From Sphagnum magellanicum (Eukaryota > Streptophyta > Sphagnopsida > Sphagnales > Sphagnaceae), in contig CM038908.1 in the NCBI GenBank assembly GCA_021904315.1, positions 10,188,501 to 10,252,500 on the forward strand: a DNA stretch of 64,000 nucleotides. The letters run 5' to 3'. This document shows, in pieces, positions 45,627 to 55,854 of this stretch. Both the position numbers and the translations under genes were made by a program. Positions within the stretch are counted from its first letter, which is position 1. Each line of letters opens with the position of its first letter. Under the pieces are notes generated by a model. It was not told the DNA's origin. It did no database searches and saw only the letters and a program-made list of their open reading frames with translations.

Positions 45627-46612
45627 ACACCACCTAAGGAAGGGATTACATTACTAGAGCTCTTTGGTGGTATTGGTACAGGTCTCGAAGCCCTACTACA
45701 GTCAGGGATGGTGGTTCGAAGGTATTTCTACGTAGACATTGATGCTATTGCAAGGCAAGTGGCGGCATCAAGAATGAGGGAGTTCACAACAAGATTTCCA
45801 CAACAATTTGCAACCACCGCATGGAAGGCTAGTTTCACATTTTTGCCCTCTGACATACAACTAATTCAAAAGAAGCATATGGAATTACTTGGCCTGTTGA
45901 CCTCATCATTTCAGGTTGGGAATGTCAAGGATTTTCAGTGGCTGGATTTGGAGAAGGCTTGAGTGACATAAGATCTGGTCTTTTCATGGACATGATACGA
46001 TTGATCACCTGGGCTCAAACCATTTCTCCTACATTTGGTTATGTAATTGAGAACACTCCTTCTCAGCTTTATCAGAGGGAGAAAGTCCAGGAGCACTACA
46101 CACTAGTCCAGCATTACCTTGGAGAGCCGCTCTTACTTGATGCGGCACAATGCGGTTCCTATGCGCACTGGCTGCGCAACTGGTGGACCAACTTGGCACC
46201 ACTCTCAATTCTGTAGCTAGCTCTGAAATACACTATCAGAGACTCGAACCTGCAGGTTTCTCACATATTGGATGATCAAAGTTGTTGCCAACCAATTACA
46301 AGGCAAGAAAAACCTCTTTGGTTTCCTACAAACACAATAGGAAAACCAAAAAGTGTTTGGCCCACCTTTGTCTCCTTCCTAGGAGCACATGCCTTTCAAG
46401 AAGATGGGCTAGGCCTGGTTTATCGTCATGCTTCATCCAATTGGGATGAACCAAGCCCAAAAGAAAGAGAAAGCGCTATGGGGTTCTAAGCTGGCATTAC
46501 TAATCACACTAAGGTGACTAAATTGGAGTGTAATGCTCTACTAAGGAGAGGCATGGACCTGAACTCCCTTACATGGTTGTTGGTAACTTGTGTACTCTTT
46601 CAAATGTACACA
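45627..46612 (+). pseudogene. C5-cytosine DNA methyltransferase domain (DNMT3-like) in the gypsy polyprotein
   Basis: Motifs appear in the linear order of C5 methyltransferases. Motif I (cofactor loop) is 'ITLLELFGGIGTGLEALLQS' at 45645-45704, then 'YVDIDAIARQVA' (motif II). Motif IV is 'VDLIISGWECQGFS', with the catalytic Cys codon at 45923-45925, followed by 'GFGEGLSDIRSGLFMDMIRL'. Motif VI is 'YVIENTPSQL' (Glu-Asn-Thr, 46049-46057) and motif VIII is 'QCGSYAHWLRNWWTNL'. The end reads 'EPSPKERESAMGF' and 'RRGMDLNSLTWLL', resembling the C-terminus of DNMT3 ('E..vmGFp..Td ... lLG.s..v.vi.hLl'). A one-base shift near 45885 splits motifs II and IV. In-frame stops lie at 45624, 46214 and 46487. 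C5 methyltransferases add a methyl group to cytosine using S-adenosylmethionine. The domain sits between protease and reverse transcriptase, in the reverse transcriptase frame. Assignment as methyltransferase is firm; the DNMT3 subclass is less sure. Confidence 0.85.
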
Positions 46613-48541
46613 ACACTAACACTGATTCAATCAACTTGCAGTTCTAGCGATGCAACCACATGGCACCCCGACCAAGTACACTTGCCTATTTTTAACATTC
46701 TACATTTCACTCTTAGTGTTGGGGGGGAGGAAGTACCATGTAATTTGACTCAAGTTGTGTCTAATACACCTAGAGGTGCATTAGCTTCTGGAGAAACAAT
46801 TACAACCTTCTACGAATCTACGCAGTTGGATAGTGGAGATCCCAATACACCAGGTTCTTCAAACACACTTTCCAACTCCATTCCATGTGTTTCCAACTAC
46901 CCTTTCATTATGGGGAACCAGCTCACCAAGAAGGAGAAAGACCAAATCACAAACTTGTTAATTAAATAGGAGAATGTGTTTGCATTCTCAATGAAAGACT
47001 TAGGTAGGTGTAAGACCATGCAATTATCTATAGACCTTACAGATGAAACACCCGTCTATCGAAAGAGGCATAGGTTGAGCAAACATGAATGGGAACTGGT
47101 AGATGAAAAATGCAAAGAGCTCCATGAAGCCGGTCTCATTCAGCCATTAATAACTGATTTCGTAGTCGCTACAATAATGCCAGCAAAGAAAGATTCAGCT
47201 GGATTATGGACTGAGAAAAGGATGTGCGGGGATTATAGGCCTTTGAACCTAGTTACACCGCAAGATAAGCACCCCATGCCCATCCTTGAAAAATTGTTTG
47301 ATAGCATTGGAGATTCAAACATCTTCACAATTGTGGATCTGAGGCAAGGTTTCAACCAAATTGTGCTCACTGCGAAGGATTGCAAGAAAATAACATTCCA
47401 TGGAAGCAACAAGTTATGGGAATGGCTTGTGATGCCTTTTGGATTGAAGAATGCACTTGTCTTCTTTCAACGAGTCATGGCCCAAGTTTTCGAAGGGGCA
47501 GATTTCCTGAAGTGCTACATAGATGACGTCCTAATGCATAGCAAGGGACTCCTGCATCATTTGGCTCATCTTGAGGAGTTATTCAAGAAGCTCCATGAAG
47601 TCAATATGAAGATCCATCCTAAAAAGTGTGAGTTTGTTGTCACCTTAGTAATCTACCTTGGACATAAAATTTTGCCAAATGGTATTATGGCTCATTGGGC
47701 CAAAGTAGTAGCCATTTTGGAGATGCCCAATCCTACTGATGTTCACAAGTTGAGGAGCTTCATCGGACTATGTAATTACTACAAAATTTATGTCCAAGAT
47801 TTTAGTACTATTGCTCATCCTCTCTATGCATTGTTAGAAAAGGATCTTGCTTGGACATGGTGTGATGAAGCTCAAGAAGCTTTCAACACACTCAAGGAAA
47901 AGCTTTTAGAGTTCCCCATTCTGAGAAGACCTAATTTCAACAAGGTTTTCATTCTACACACTGACTGGAGTGCTCTTGGTATTGGAGCTATTCTTGGCCA
48001 ACTTGATGAGGAAGGCAAGGAATATGTTATCGCCTATGCATCTCGAAGCAACAACAAGGCTGAAAGCAACTACTCTTCATACGAGGGGGAATGCCTTGCT
48101 ATTGTATGGGTCGTCATACATTTCAGGCCCTATCTTTATGGCACCAATTTCACTTTGTATACTGACCACCAGCCTATCAAGTGGTTGATGACCAATGATA
48201 AGCTTACTGGTAAGTTAGCTCATTGGGCGCTTATACTTCAAAAGTATGAATTCAAGGTTATTCACCGACCTAGTATTACACATCAGAATGCGGATACCAT
48301 GTCACGAAGACCCTTCACTACCTCTGAAGATTTTTTAGAAGGCAAGCAAGATTTTGACCAGATTCCAACAATACATGTATCTGAGGCATCTAATTATCTT
48401 GCACTACTGCAATGTAACCTGGTTGAACATCCCATTCTTGATATATGGGAGGACTTGGACACTTTGAGGTTTCTTCAACATGGGGAATACCCTCCCCAAA
48501 TTACATCAAGTCAACGAGATCGGATACAACAGCGGTCCTAA
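46613..48541 (+). pseudogene. gypsy reverse transcriptase and RNase H
   Basis: An open stretch of 521 codons from 46976, continuous in frame with the methyltransferase except for a TAG at 46967. RT landmarks: 'YRKRHRLSKHEWELVDEKCK', 'RMCGDYRPLNLVT', 'FTIVDLRQGFNQI', 'WLVMPFGLKNAL', and the catalytic 'YIDDV' (47516-47530). RNase H follows with its three acidic residues visible: 'LHTDWSALGIGAIL' (Asp), 'YEGECLAIVW' (Glu), 'LYTDHQPIKWL' (Asp). Then comes the 'HRPSITHQNADTMSR' linker typical of Ty3/gypsy. It copies element RNA into DNA. This is the best preserved part of the copy. A TAA at 48539 separates it from integrase. Confidence 0.9.
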
Positions 48542-49700
48542 TGCCATTCATGGAGGGAGAATCACCTCGTCCGATGCTTACCACAAGGCGACAGAGTGGT
48601 TCCATCACCACATGAACGGCTTGGTCTTATTCAAAAAGTACACTCGGAGCTTGGACACTTTGGAGTTAAGCGTACTTATAGCCTTCTTGCTCCTCATTAC
48701 CATTGGAGAGGTATGTATGCTCAAGTCCGAGACATCATTGCTAGGTGTGAACAATGTGATAGAGTGAGAACTTCTTTCTCCTCTCGACAGCTCACGCTTT
48801 CTCCACTCCCTATTCAGGGCATGTTCTATTGTTGGTCATGTGATTTAGCTGGAGAGTTACCACAAACCTTTAAGGGTAATGTTTACATCATGATTATGAT
48901 TGAGCATTTTTCAAAGTGGGTTGAGCTTGTTGCGTTACCAGACAAATCATCACACAACACCAGCCATGCTTTCTTACAATAGGTTCTAAGTAGGTTTGGG
49001 GCTTGTGTTGAGTGCCTTATTGATCAAGGATCAGAATTCAAGGGAAAATTCCAAGACCTACTTGACCATGCTCTCATTGACCATCGTCAAACTTCAAGAG
49101 ATCATCCTCAAGCTGATGGCCTTGTAGAAAGGATGGTTCAAACTGCAAGAAGGGACTTCGGAAGATTTGCCTCACTAAGAACAAAGAGGATTGAGACCTG
49201 GCCCTCCCATACTTCGTCATGGGTTACAAGATGTCCAAACACGCCTCTTTATCTCATTTCTCTCCTTACTTTTTACTTTTTGGGAAACATCCCATTCCAC
49301 CCTCTTCCATTGCTGTTCAAATGGACCAGGTTGTGGACTTGGATTCCCCAGCCACTTGGGCTAGGGTCATTGCAGAAAGGGTTGCTCTATTCAGGAGGGT
49401 TATGCCCATGGCCATGGAAAACATGTCCATTACACAACATCGAGACACCTTACGGTATGCACACACACGAGGTGGTAGTTACAAACCTAAGGTGAGACAA
49501 TTTGATGTTGGTGATTTTGTATATCTCCAGCGGCAACCAAATGATACTCTAGACACTTCTTCTGGTCGCATTATCTTGAGGATTAAGGTGACCAGGCCTT
49601 CAGGTGTGTTGGAGCTACAAGGAGCTGACGAACGCACAATTCGTGATCATTCCAAAAATTGTGCGCCTTGCCACCTGCCGAACTTGGATCCTACCATCAT
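48542..49700 (+). pseudogene. gypsy integrase
   Basis: Zinc-binding HHCC motif: 'VHSELGHFG' and 'RCEQCDRV' (48640-48770). The DDE core shows 'CDLAGELP' (first Asp), 'CLIDQGSEFKG' (second Asp) and 'HPQADGLVERMVQ' (Glu). The C-terminal part carries 'FDVGDFVYLQRQ', the usual start of the GPY/F-like module, before the PHD finger. An in-frame TAG at 48980 and a frameshift near 49150-49220 break it. Integrase inserts the DNA copy into a chromosome. Confidence 0.85.
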
Positions 49701-49734
49701 CACGTCGACTTGGATTCCTCCACTTGATTATCCA

Positions 49735-49887
49735 TGTCAGGTATGTCAAAGGACAGAGGATGTTGATCAAATGCTGCTTTGTGACAATTGTAATGGTGGA
49801 TACCATCTCTTCTGCCTCAAGCCGGAACTCACTCAAGTTCTTGCCGGCAATTGGTACTGTTCATCATGTTCTCCTACAGCACCTTAA
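49735..49887 (+). pseudogene. PHD finger at the C-terminus of the gypsy integrase
   Basis: The last 50 codons before the stop at 49885 spell a C4HC3 PHD finger: Cys pairs in 'CQVC' and 'CDNC', then 'YHLFC' and 'WYCSSC', with the conserved Trp two residues before the last Cys pair. PHD fingers read the state of histone H3 tails. Here it takes the place that a chromodomain has in chromoviruses, so a role in choosing insertion sites is likely but inferred. The module itself is intact in this copy. Confidence 0.9.
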
Positions 49888-50441
49888 TTCCTACTCAGAC
49901 CATGCCATGTTTTTCTCGGCTCAGGTCTAGGGAGGGATACATGATAATTTCATCTTAGCTTCACTTGTGCATTGTATATATATGTGTGCATGCATCTCTT
50001 TTTAGTTGATTAGTTTATACCTTTGGCTGGCTTTAATCTTTTTGTTTAGTAGAATTTACTACGTATTTACATCCTTACGACACTGTACGTCACAACATGA
50101 ATGCATGATTGCCTCCTTCACATTTGCTAAAATCTTAGGATCTTCAAATGGGTGCACATGAACAATCTGAAAAAGAAGAAGCTCCTTTGGAATGTAACCA
50201 AGCAAGCCATTTCTTGGAAAACTCCTAACAAGGACACACCACATGTATAACTCTCTACACTAATAAGCCATCAGCACAATGGATCATTACCTCTAGACAC
50301 CCCCCTTGGATGTTGCAATGGGTAAAGTTCTTATTTCAAGAATTAAAGTTTAATTCTCTCACAAGTTTCTTCAAATTGTAAGGTGAATTGGTACAATGTT
50401 CATGTTTGTTTTACTACACTTATGGGTTTTTGTGTAATATT

Positions 50442-50670
50442 CATATGTTTTATACATATTTATAATTTATCAACATTTGAATTCCAATTCATTCATAACT
50501 AGACCATATACATCTATAGTTTATCAACATTTGAAAACTAGTTCATTCATAATCGGACTATATACATATTTATAGTTTACAAACATTTGAAAATTGGTTC
50601 ATTCATAATTGGACCATATACATATCTATAATTTACTAGCATTTGAAAATTCATTCAATCATAATCAGCA
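50442..50670. repeat. Tandem repeat, ~60 bp unit, about four copies
   Basis: Unit: 'catatacatatttatagttt' then 'a(t/c)caacatttgaaaa' then 'ttcattcataat(c/t)gga'. Copies diverge by 10-20 percent. Confidence 0.8.
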
Positions 50671-51059
50671 AAGGAAAATTAAAATGGTCAAATACAAAAC
50701 CATCTACACAATCGACCTCCTAAATTTTGAAAATACATATCCTTACTTTTTTTAAAATAAAAATTTGTTATGTTGATATCCAGAGGTTTGTCCTAAAACT
50801 AAATAACCGGACAAGACTGGTTTTTACACACATGAAGGGGAATTATGTGCTATGTGCACATGGAGGGAAATGACAATATGCAATTACAAGCTCAAGAATA
50901 CATCATAGTCTTGTAATTTCACTCCATGTGTATATGCATAAGAAGTTATTTGAAGGCCTAACTTTTATGCACATACACAGAGTGAAATTCAATATTATTT
51001 GATTAAATATAATAATTTGAGGGCCTGTAGTGTGGATGCACATGAAGGTACATTCCGTG

Positions 51060-51115
51060 AGGTAAGGCACCGGCCATTGACATTGGCATATTTTCAGGAG
51101 TGCCTTTACCTGGAA
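51060..51115. repeat. Short hairpin of the GGTAAAGCC-type family
   Basis: 'gaggtaaggcaccggcca' is answered by 'aggagtgcctttacct' in inverted order around a short loop. It is similar to the ends of the foldback elements at 9.7 and 36.5 kb. Confidence 0.4.
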
Positions 51116-51182
51116 AGGTGAGTAAGTGTGTACTATGTACCTGAAATTTTTTTTCTAAGGAATTTTTGTTTGTAGCTAAATT

Positions 51183-51232
51183 GGTGATCACCCAGAGGAA
51201 GATTTAGGTAAATATGGCGATTATCACTAATA
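51183..51232. repeat. hAT-like left terminal sequence
   Basis: 'ttggtgatcacccagaggaa' and 'gatttaggtaaatatggc' resemble the left end of the element at 17382 ('gtggcgatcagcaagcc ... gatttagccaaatctggc') in the same orientation. The right partner is uncertain. Confidence 0.4.
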
Positions 51233-52099
51233 TTTCCCCTAATTATGGCGATTAAAAACCCTCCAAGATCACTTCATTTTTGAGTTTTTAATTTTTAATT
51301 TCGCCAATAAAAAAGGGCTGATTAATGGCATAATATAGACAAGTTTTTCACTCTTTCTAGCTCGCCTGATGTATAGGAGAGCTTTGACTTGACATATCAA
51401 TTGAGCTATTAGTCGGCGCTTTTCAGGACTAGTCGCTTTAATTAATTTCCAAAATAATCTGTTATTCAACTCTCTAGATCAGTGGTTTTGTTTCTAGCGA
51501 ATTTTCGATATAAAAATTTGAATTAAAAAAAATTAATTTACATACATATATTCTTTAAAATTATACTTTTTTTGAAAAATTAAAAATTAAAAAAACAACC
51601 GAAGTGAAGTCAAGGTGGTCTTATCCTCGACTTGAGAGAAAGTTTGCAAAATTAGGCAAAATTTTCTGACTTGGAAGATTCCCACTGCAGTAAAGCACAA
51701 TGATGAGCTTCTCGGTCTTCCATTGCTTATGTGTGCATTGACAAATCTGCTCAAAACAGCCTAGCTGATAAGGCACAGGTTAGCAGCTGTAATTAGATTC
51801 AAATTTCAAAAAGGCTCGAGTATTGTCGTCATGTGTAAGAAAAAAAAAACAAGAATGGAAAAGGCTCATCAAGTGCTGAACAAACTTAGAGTGATCAGCA
51901 GCAGTATAATACTAACTATTGCTGAATTGCAAGCATCAAAACACATGAATCCAACATCTCTGCTGGTTCACTGGGCTGTTTGTTGTAACCAGACTGATCT
52001 AGGTCTAGAGCTTGCTTTGATTTTCAGTCCATCATGGATAATTACATGTCGTGTGATAGTAGTACAAGAAGTTCAGCTCGCCCAGAAGATTGCAAGCTC

Positions 52100-53066
52100 A
52101 TGAGAGCTGCAATGGTTGCATTAATTGTGTGCACAATTACGGCGCTGTTGCTATTAGGTGTGGCTGATGCCGCGGACCCAGATCCTTTGCAGGATTTCTG
52201 CGTGGCGGACTTGTCCCCAAATGCTACAGTACATGTGAATGGTTTTCCTTGCAAAGACCGCGCAAATGTTACTTCCAAAGACTTCCTTTACACGGGCATG
52301 CGTCTTGCTGGTTCGAGCTTTCAACTTGAACTTGGCGTGCGTAATTAATGGTTGATGTAATAGATCTTACTTTATTAGCAGCTCCTCGACGACGAGAATT
52401 AGCTGGTGTATGATCTGCAAGTCTAGCTAGTCGCATTTGAACGTCTTTTGGTATACCCATGATCCATTCTTCTCTACATTCGACCTGCACAGTTTTCTGC
52501 AGTGGTTGCAGGTCATGCACGAGCTGGTTCTAATCTTTTATCAGCTTTCTCCTCGTCATGTGGGTGGGTGGTTGGTATTTTCAGGAAATGTGTCTCTCAC
52601 AGGTACCAACGCCGTCCCCAAGGTTGTGAATGTGTTCCTGTACCCAGCTCTCAACACACTGGGCATCTCTCATGCTCGACTGGATTTCGGTATCGGTGGT
52701 GTCATTCCTCCTCATACCCATCCCTTCGCGACCGAGACTTCGTTTGTGGTGAAAGGGACCATCTACACAGGCTTCATTAGCTTCGAAAATGTACTATACG
52801 CAGAAACCTTGCAAGAGGGAGACATCTATATCTTTCCCAAAGCAACCCTACATTTCCAACTCAATGTAGGTGATGGACCTGCAGTGACCTTCAACAGCCT
52901 CACTTCCCAGAATCCTGGATTCGTGACTGCAGCAAACCAGCTGCTATTTACGAACATCTCGGCTCCAGTTCTTGAATCATCTCTGGGAATAAATGCCGAA
53001 ACTCTCAAGTTACTACAAGACTCTAACATTCCTCTCTTCTTTGGAGGATCTAAAAGCCGCAGCTAA
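52100..53066 (+). CDS. Germin-like protein (cupin)
   Basis: Two exons (52100-52310 and 52585-53066), phase 1 junction, 230 residues, the normal size for the family. The start was chosen so that residues 1-24 form a clean signal peptide ('MRAAMVALIVCTITALLLLG', cleavage near Ala-Asp). An in-frame ATG at 52034 would bury it. Mature protein has the two N-terminal cysteines that form the germin disulphide ('DFCVAD', 'GFPCKD'). Germin box 1 is 'GVIPPHTHPFATETSFVVKG' (His, His, Glu metal ligands). Box 2 is 'GDIYIFPKATLHFQLNVG' (fourth ligand His; the usual PxG reads PKA). Germin-like proteins are secreted, manganese-binding, often hexameric wall proteins; some are superoxide dismutases or oxalate oxidases. 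Which activity this one has cannot be told. It lies between two hAT-like terminal sequences (51.2 and 55.4 kb). Confidence 0.93.
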
Positions 53067-53159
53067 ACAACTAGTCCAAGCATGCAGAAGTGCTGTAAAT
53101 TCTAGTGCTGGCAAGCATCATGTGGGTATGTCATGAAACCTCAGTGCCTGTGGATTTCA

Positions 53160-53165
53160 AATAAA
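53160..53165 (+). terminator. Candidate poly(A) signal of germin-like gene
   Basis: AATAAA about 95 bp after the stop codon, followed by T/A-rich sequence. Confidence 0.45.
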
Positions 53166-53166
53166 G

Positions 53167-54329
53167 ACTACTAGCTCTGCATCAGACAAACGCCGGTGAG
53201 AGAATAGTGGAATTCTCATGAACTTTGGCACGATCCTGGTGATATTCTCTAGATGAGATTCATCAGATCCAGCTCCAGCTTCAGACCTAATGTTGCAAAT
53301 TCAATTGTACATGATGTGCATTCAATAACTTTCTAAGTGTGTTTGATTTCAAATGGACCCCCTGTAGCTGGATCATTCTCAAAAATGTTTCCTTCAAGAA
53401 TAGTTGAATAAGGACATCATCCACAAATCACAAAATTATTGACTAGGAATCAAGGATAGTCTAACCTCCTTAGTCAATGAACGCTTCAGTTCCTCCCTTA
53501 ACTCATCCAATTTCATTGTAGCTGCAAGTGTATGTAACTTTTCGTTTTTCCCCCTAAAATCCAAAACTAGTCCACCATTTAGGGTGAAACGCTTTTGCAC
53601 AAGTTAGCTAGACGTTTATAATTTCCATTATTTAATGGTTTGAACATAAACAAAATAGACGGTATGTGTGCTTAGATGAAGTCACAACAATATCAAAACA
53701 ATTATACTAACCCATACAAAAACCATATGGCTTAACCAAAAAATAGTAAGCTAGCCAATTGAATCTACATCAATAGGGCAAGATGGGTGTAGCATTGGTT
53801 TAGGCCACAATGAGGAACCCCCTACCTTTTCCATGCTTCAAAATTGCTTTTCAATTACGAGCCTTTACCTTCCCAAATCTGCCAAATCCCTCTTCACCAT
53901 AACAATCTTGGATTCTAATTTCCAATGATCTAACTCTGCATTCTGAATCATATTTTCTCCTTTGATGGCCCTCTATGTCTTATATATCAATAATGCCTGA
54001 AAGGTTTCAACGTCTCTTTCTACACGTTGTTGCTCACAAACAAACATCTTGAGTTCTGCAACTTCTTGCTCACCAAACCCATGGGCGACCTACCACAAAC
54101 ATGAAAAATTCGTAATACAATTTTGGTAACCCTAAACCACAAATGAAACAAAAAAAAATTTCAATCCAACACCATGGATGGATCCCCTCTTTGGACCCCA
54201 TATGAACAAAACGCCTTGCTTTAAAGCCCCCCTTAAAAATTTGTTTTTTTTTGTGTACATCGACTTTTGTCTGGCACGGCATCTCCTTGTTGGCCTTGAA
54301 TTGTTTTGCTTTCTTTTGAAAACAAGGTG
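53167..54329. other. Intergenic DNA, no gene recognised
   Basis: Mixed-composition DNA between the germin-like gene and the hAT relic. The frames near 54070-54290 have no motif and are cut by frame changes. Confidence 0.4.
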
Positions 54330-55000
54330 TGTGATATGCAGTGATTCTTTCCTTTCATTTCTAAAAACATATGAAAAAAAAAAAAACTCATAACATGCTT
54401 TCATTAATATTAAATTCACAATTTAAAAGTTTTCATTTGGTGTCTTCATTTGTTGATGATGGGCAAGACATTTTGATTACTGAAAAATATGATAAAAAAT
54501 CTTTACATGTTATGTTTTTAAAATGTTATTATCATTTACATCATATGGTAGATCACCAAATTAGATTTTCAAACTGAAAAGTTAATGAAAATTGCAATCT
54601 AAATATTTTTGAAATGACTAGTCGCACAAATCAACTAGTTAAAAAACTAGATAATAAAAATTTGCTAATTTTTAGGAGATTTTAAATAAATGTTAAGGAG
54701 ATAAAGTGTATTCTTCAATGGTGGCAAAAATATGAATCTATTTTTTCCACTATTGGTTTTTTTATTTAATAAATATTGAAAATTGCTGGATCAACCTTGA
54801 GAAGTTGTTTATAATAAAAAAAAATTGAAAAATTTGAATATTTGTTAGTAAGAATTTATTTAATGATCCAAGAGTTGGTTTTCAAATCTCTTTGTAATCT
54901 AGTAGAGTTTAATAAAATGGATGAACACTTAGAAAACAAGTTAGAAAAATTTGAAGATGAATTTGAGCGGGATGAAATTTAAAATTAAAAAAACTTCAAT
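54330..55000 (+). pseudogene. hAT transposase relic 3 (C-terminal part)
   Basis: Plus-strand reading gives 'FLKTYEKKKTHNMLSLILNS', 'QFKSFHLVSSFVDD' and 'EKYDKKSLHVMFLKCYYHLH', as in the C-terminal third of hAT transposases. Near 54715 it gives 'LQWWQKYESIFST', the Trp-Trp segment of the dimerisation domain. Stops are frequent. The N-terminal two thirds are absent. Confidence 0.7.
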
Positions 55001-55361
55001 TTATGCATTTTCATCATGCTTTTGCAAGTATTTTTATTTTTATTTTTATTTTTAAAATTAAAAATTAATATAATTTTTAAAATAATTGGTTTGTAGGAAC
55101 CATCTTCAAAAATTGCTAAAATGGTTAATGTCTATTCTTACTTTCATTAGTAAGAAATAACTACTAACCATTTTACTAGTCAAATTTTGCTAGAAAATGA
55201 ATTTTTTAATTTAAAAATGAAGTGCTTTTGGAGGGTTTCCATTGCCAAAAGTGAGAAAAAGAAAAGTAAAACTTGCCAAATATCTACATTTGGTTTTCAA
55301 TGCTTTAGCTATGAATATAAAATGTTGATTAAAGATTTATACTCTATGATCTGGTTTATAT

Positions 55362-55412
55362 AGCCAGATTTGGCTAATTTTTCCTTAGGGATGATCATTA
55401 ATTTTTTCAACA
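55362..55412. repeat. hAT-like right terminal sequence
   Basis: 'tatagccagatttggctaat' at 55362-55381 is nearly identical to the right end of the 17382-18296 element, in the same orientation. It lies some 360 bp past the last recognisable coding block of hAT relic 3, as expected for the end of that element. Confidence 0.5.
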
Positions 55413-55762
55413 TATTCCTATGGATGATTCCCACTTAAACTACATAAAGAAATCCCCCCCCCTCACCCCAAACAAACAGTAATGAAAAGTGACGACATTT
55501 CTTCAGAACCCAAATTTTCTCTCGTTTTTTGGCGAATTAATAATACAAATATTAAAAAAACAGGACATCGACAACAGAATATTCCAGCTTCTGTATTTTT
55601 CTGACCGCGCCGCACAAATTCGCCAAAAAGAAAATAAGGCGAGTCGTGAGGAATTTGTTTTTTTGGGGGGAAAAACGCTGTCTTGCGTACGTTCTCATAC
55701 AGTTGGAGAGTATATGGAACGAAGGGAACGAAGGGAAACAGAAGTGGGAACAAAGAATCCGG

Positions 55763-55769
55763 AACCCTA
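55763..55769 (+). promoter_or_regulatory. Telo-box-like element upstream of RPL17
   Basis: 'aaccctag' about 90 bp before the RPL17 start. Telo boxes (AAACCCTA) near the transcription start are a known feature of plant ribosomal protein promoters. This one is one base short of the full consensus. Confidence 0.35.
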
Positions 55770-55854
55770 GAAAGAGCGCTCAGCTCCCATGTGCTGTCTA
55801 CTTTCTCACAAGCGGCGTCTGTCTCCGTAGAGCGAGCTTCCGCCGCCTGCAACG

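Larger units (their letters stand above)
41147..49930 (+). mobile_element. Ty3/gypsy retrotransposon carrying a DNA methyltransferase and a PHD finger
   Basis: Order of domains on the plus strand: gag with two CCHC knuckles, aspartic protease, C5-cytosine methyltransferase, reverse transcriptase, RNase H, integrase, PHD finger. Protease-RT-RNase H-integrase is the Ty3/gypsy order. The left 1.3 kb (41147-42470) starts TG, ends CA, and has a TATA box, so it may be the 5' LTR. A matching 3' LTR could not be found after the purine-rich 'ctagggaggga' at 49926-49936, so the element is truncated, the LTRs have diverged, or the left limit is wrong. gag-protease and methyltransferase-to-integrase all use the same frame apart from a few shifts, implying one long gag-pol reading frame originally. 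At least eight in-frame stops and about five frameshifts make this copy inactive. The right limit is approximate. Confidence 0.85.
49931..52099. other. Repeat-bearing intergenic DNA upstream of germin-like gene
   Basis: Contains a four-copy tandem repeat (50442-50670), a small foldback hairpin (51060-51115) and a transposon-end-like sequence (51183-51232), each listed separately. The final 600 bp should include the germin-like promoter; 'agtataatact' at 51903 is a weak TATA candidate only. No further gene seen. Confidence 0.4.

Noticed and set aside
50442..50670. CRISPR-like array
   Set aside because: The repeats are head-to-tail copies that drift by 10-20 percent with no unique spacers, in a plant nuclear context. 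It is an ordinary tandem repeat.
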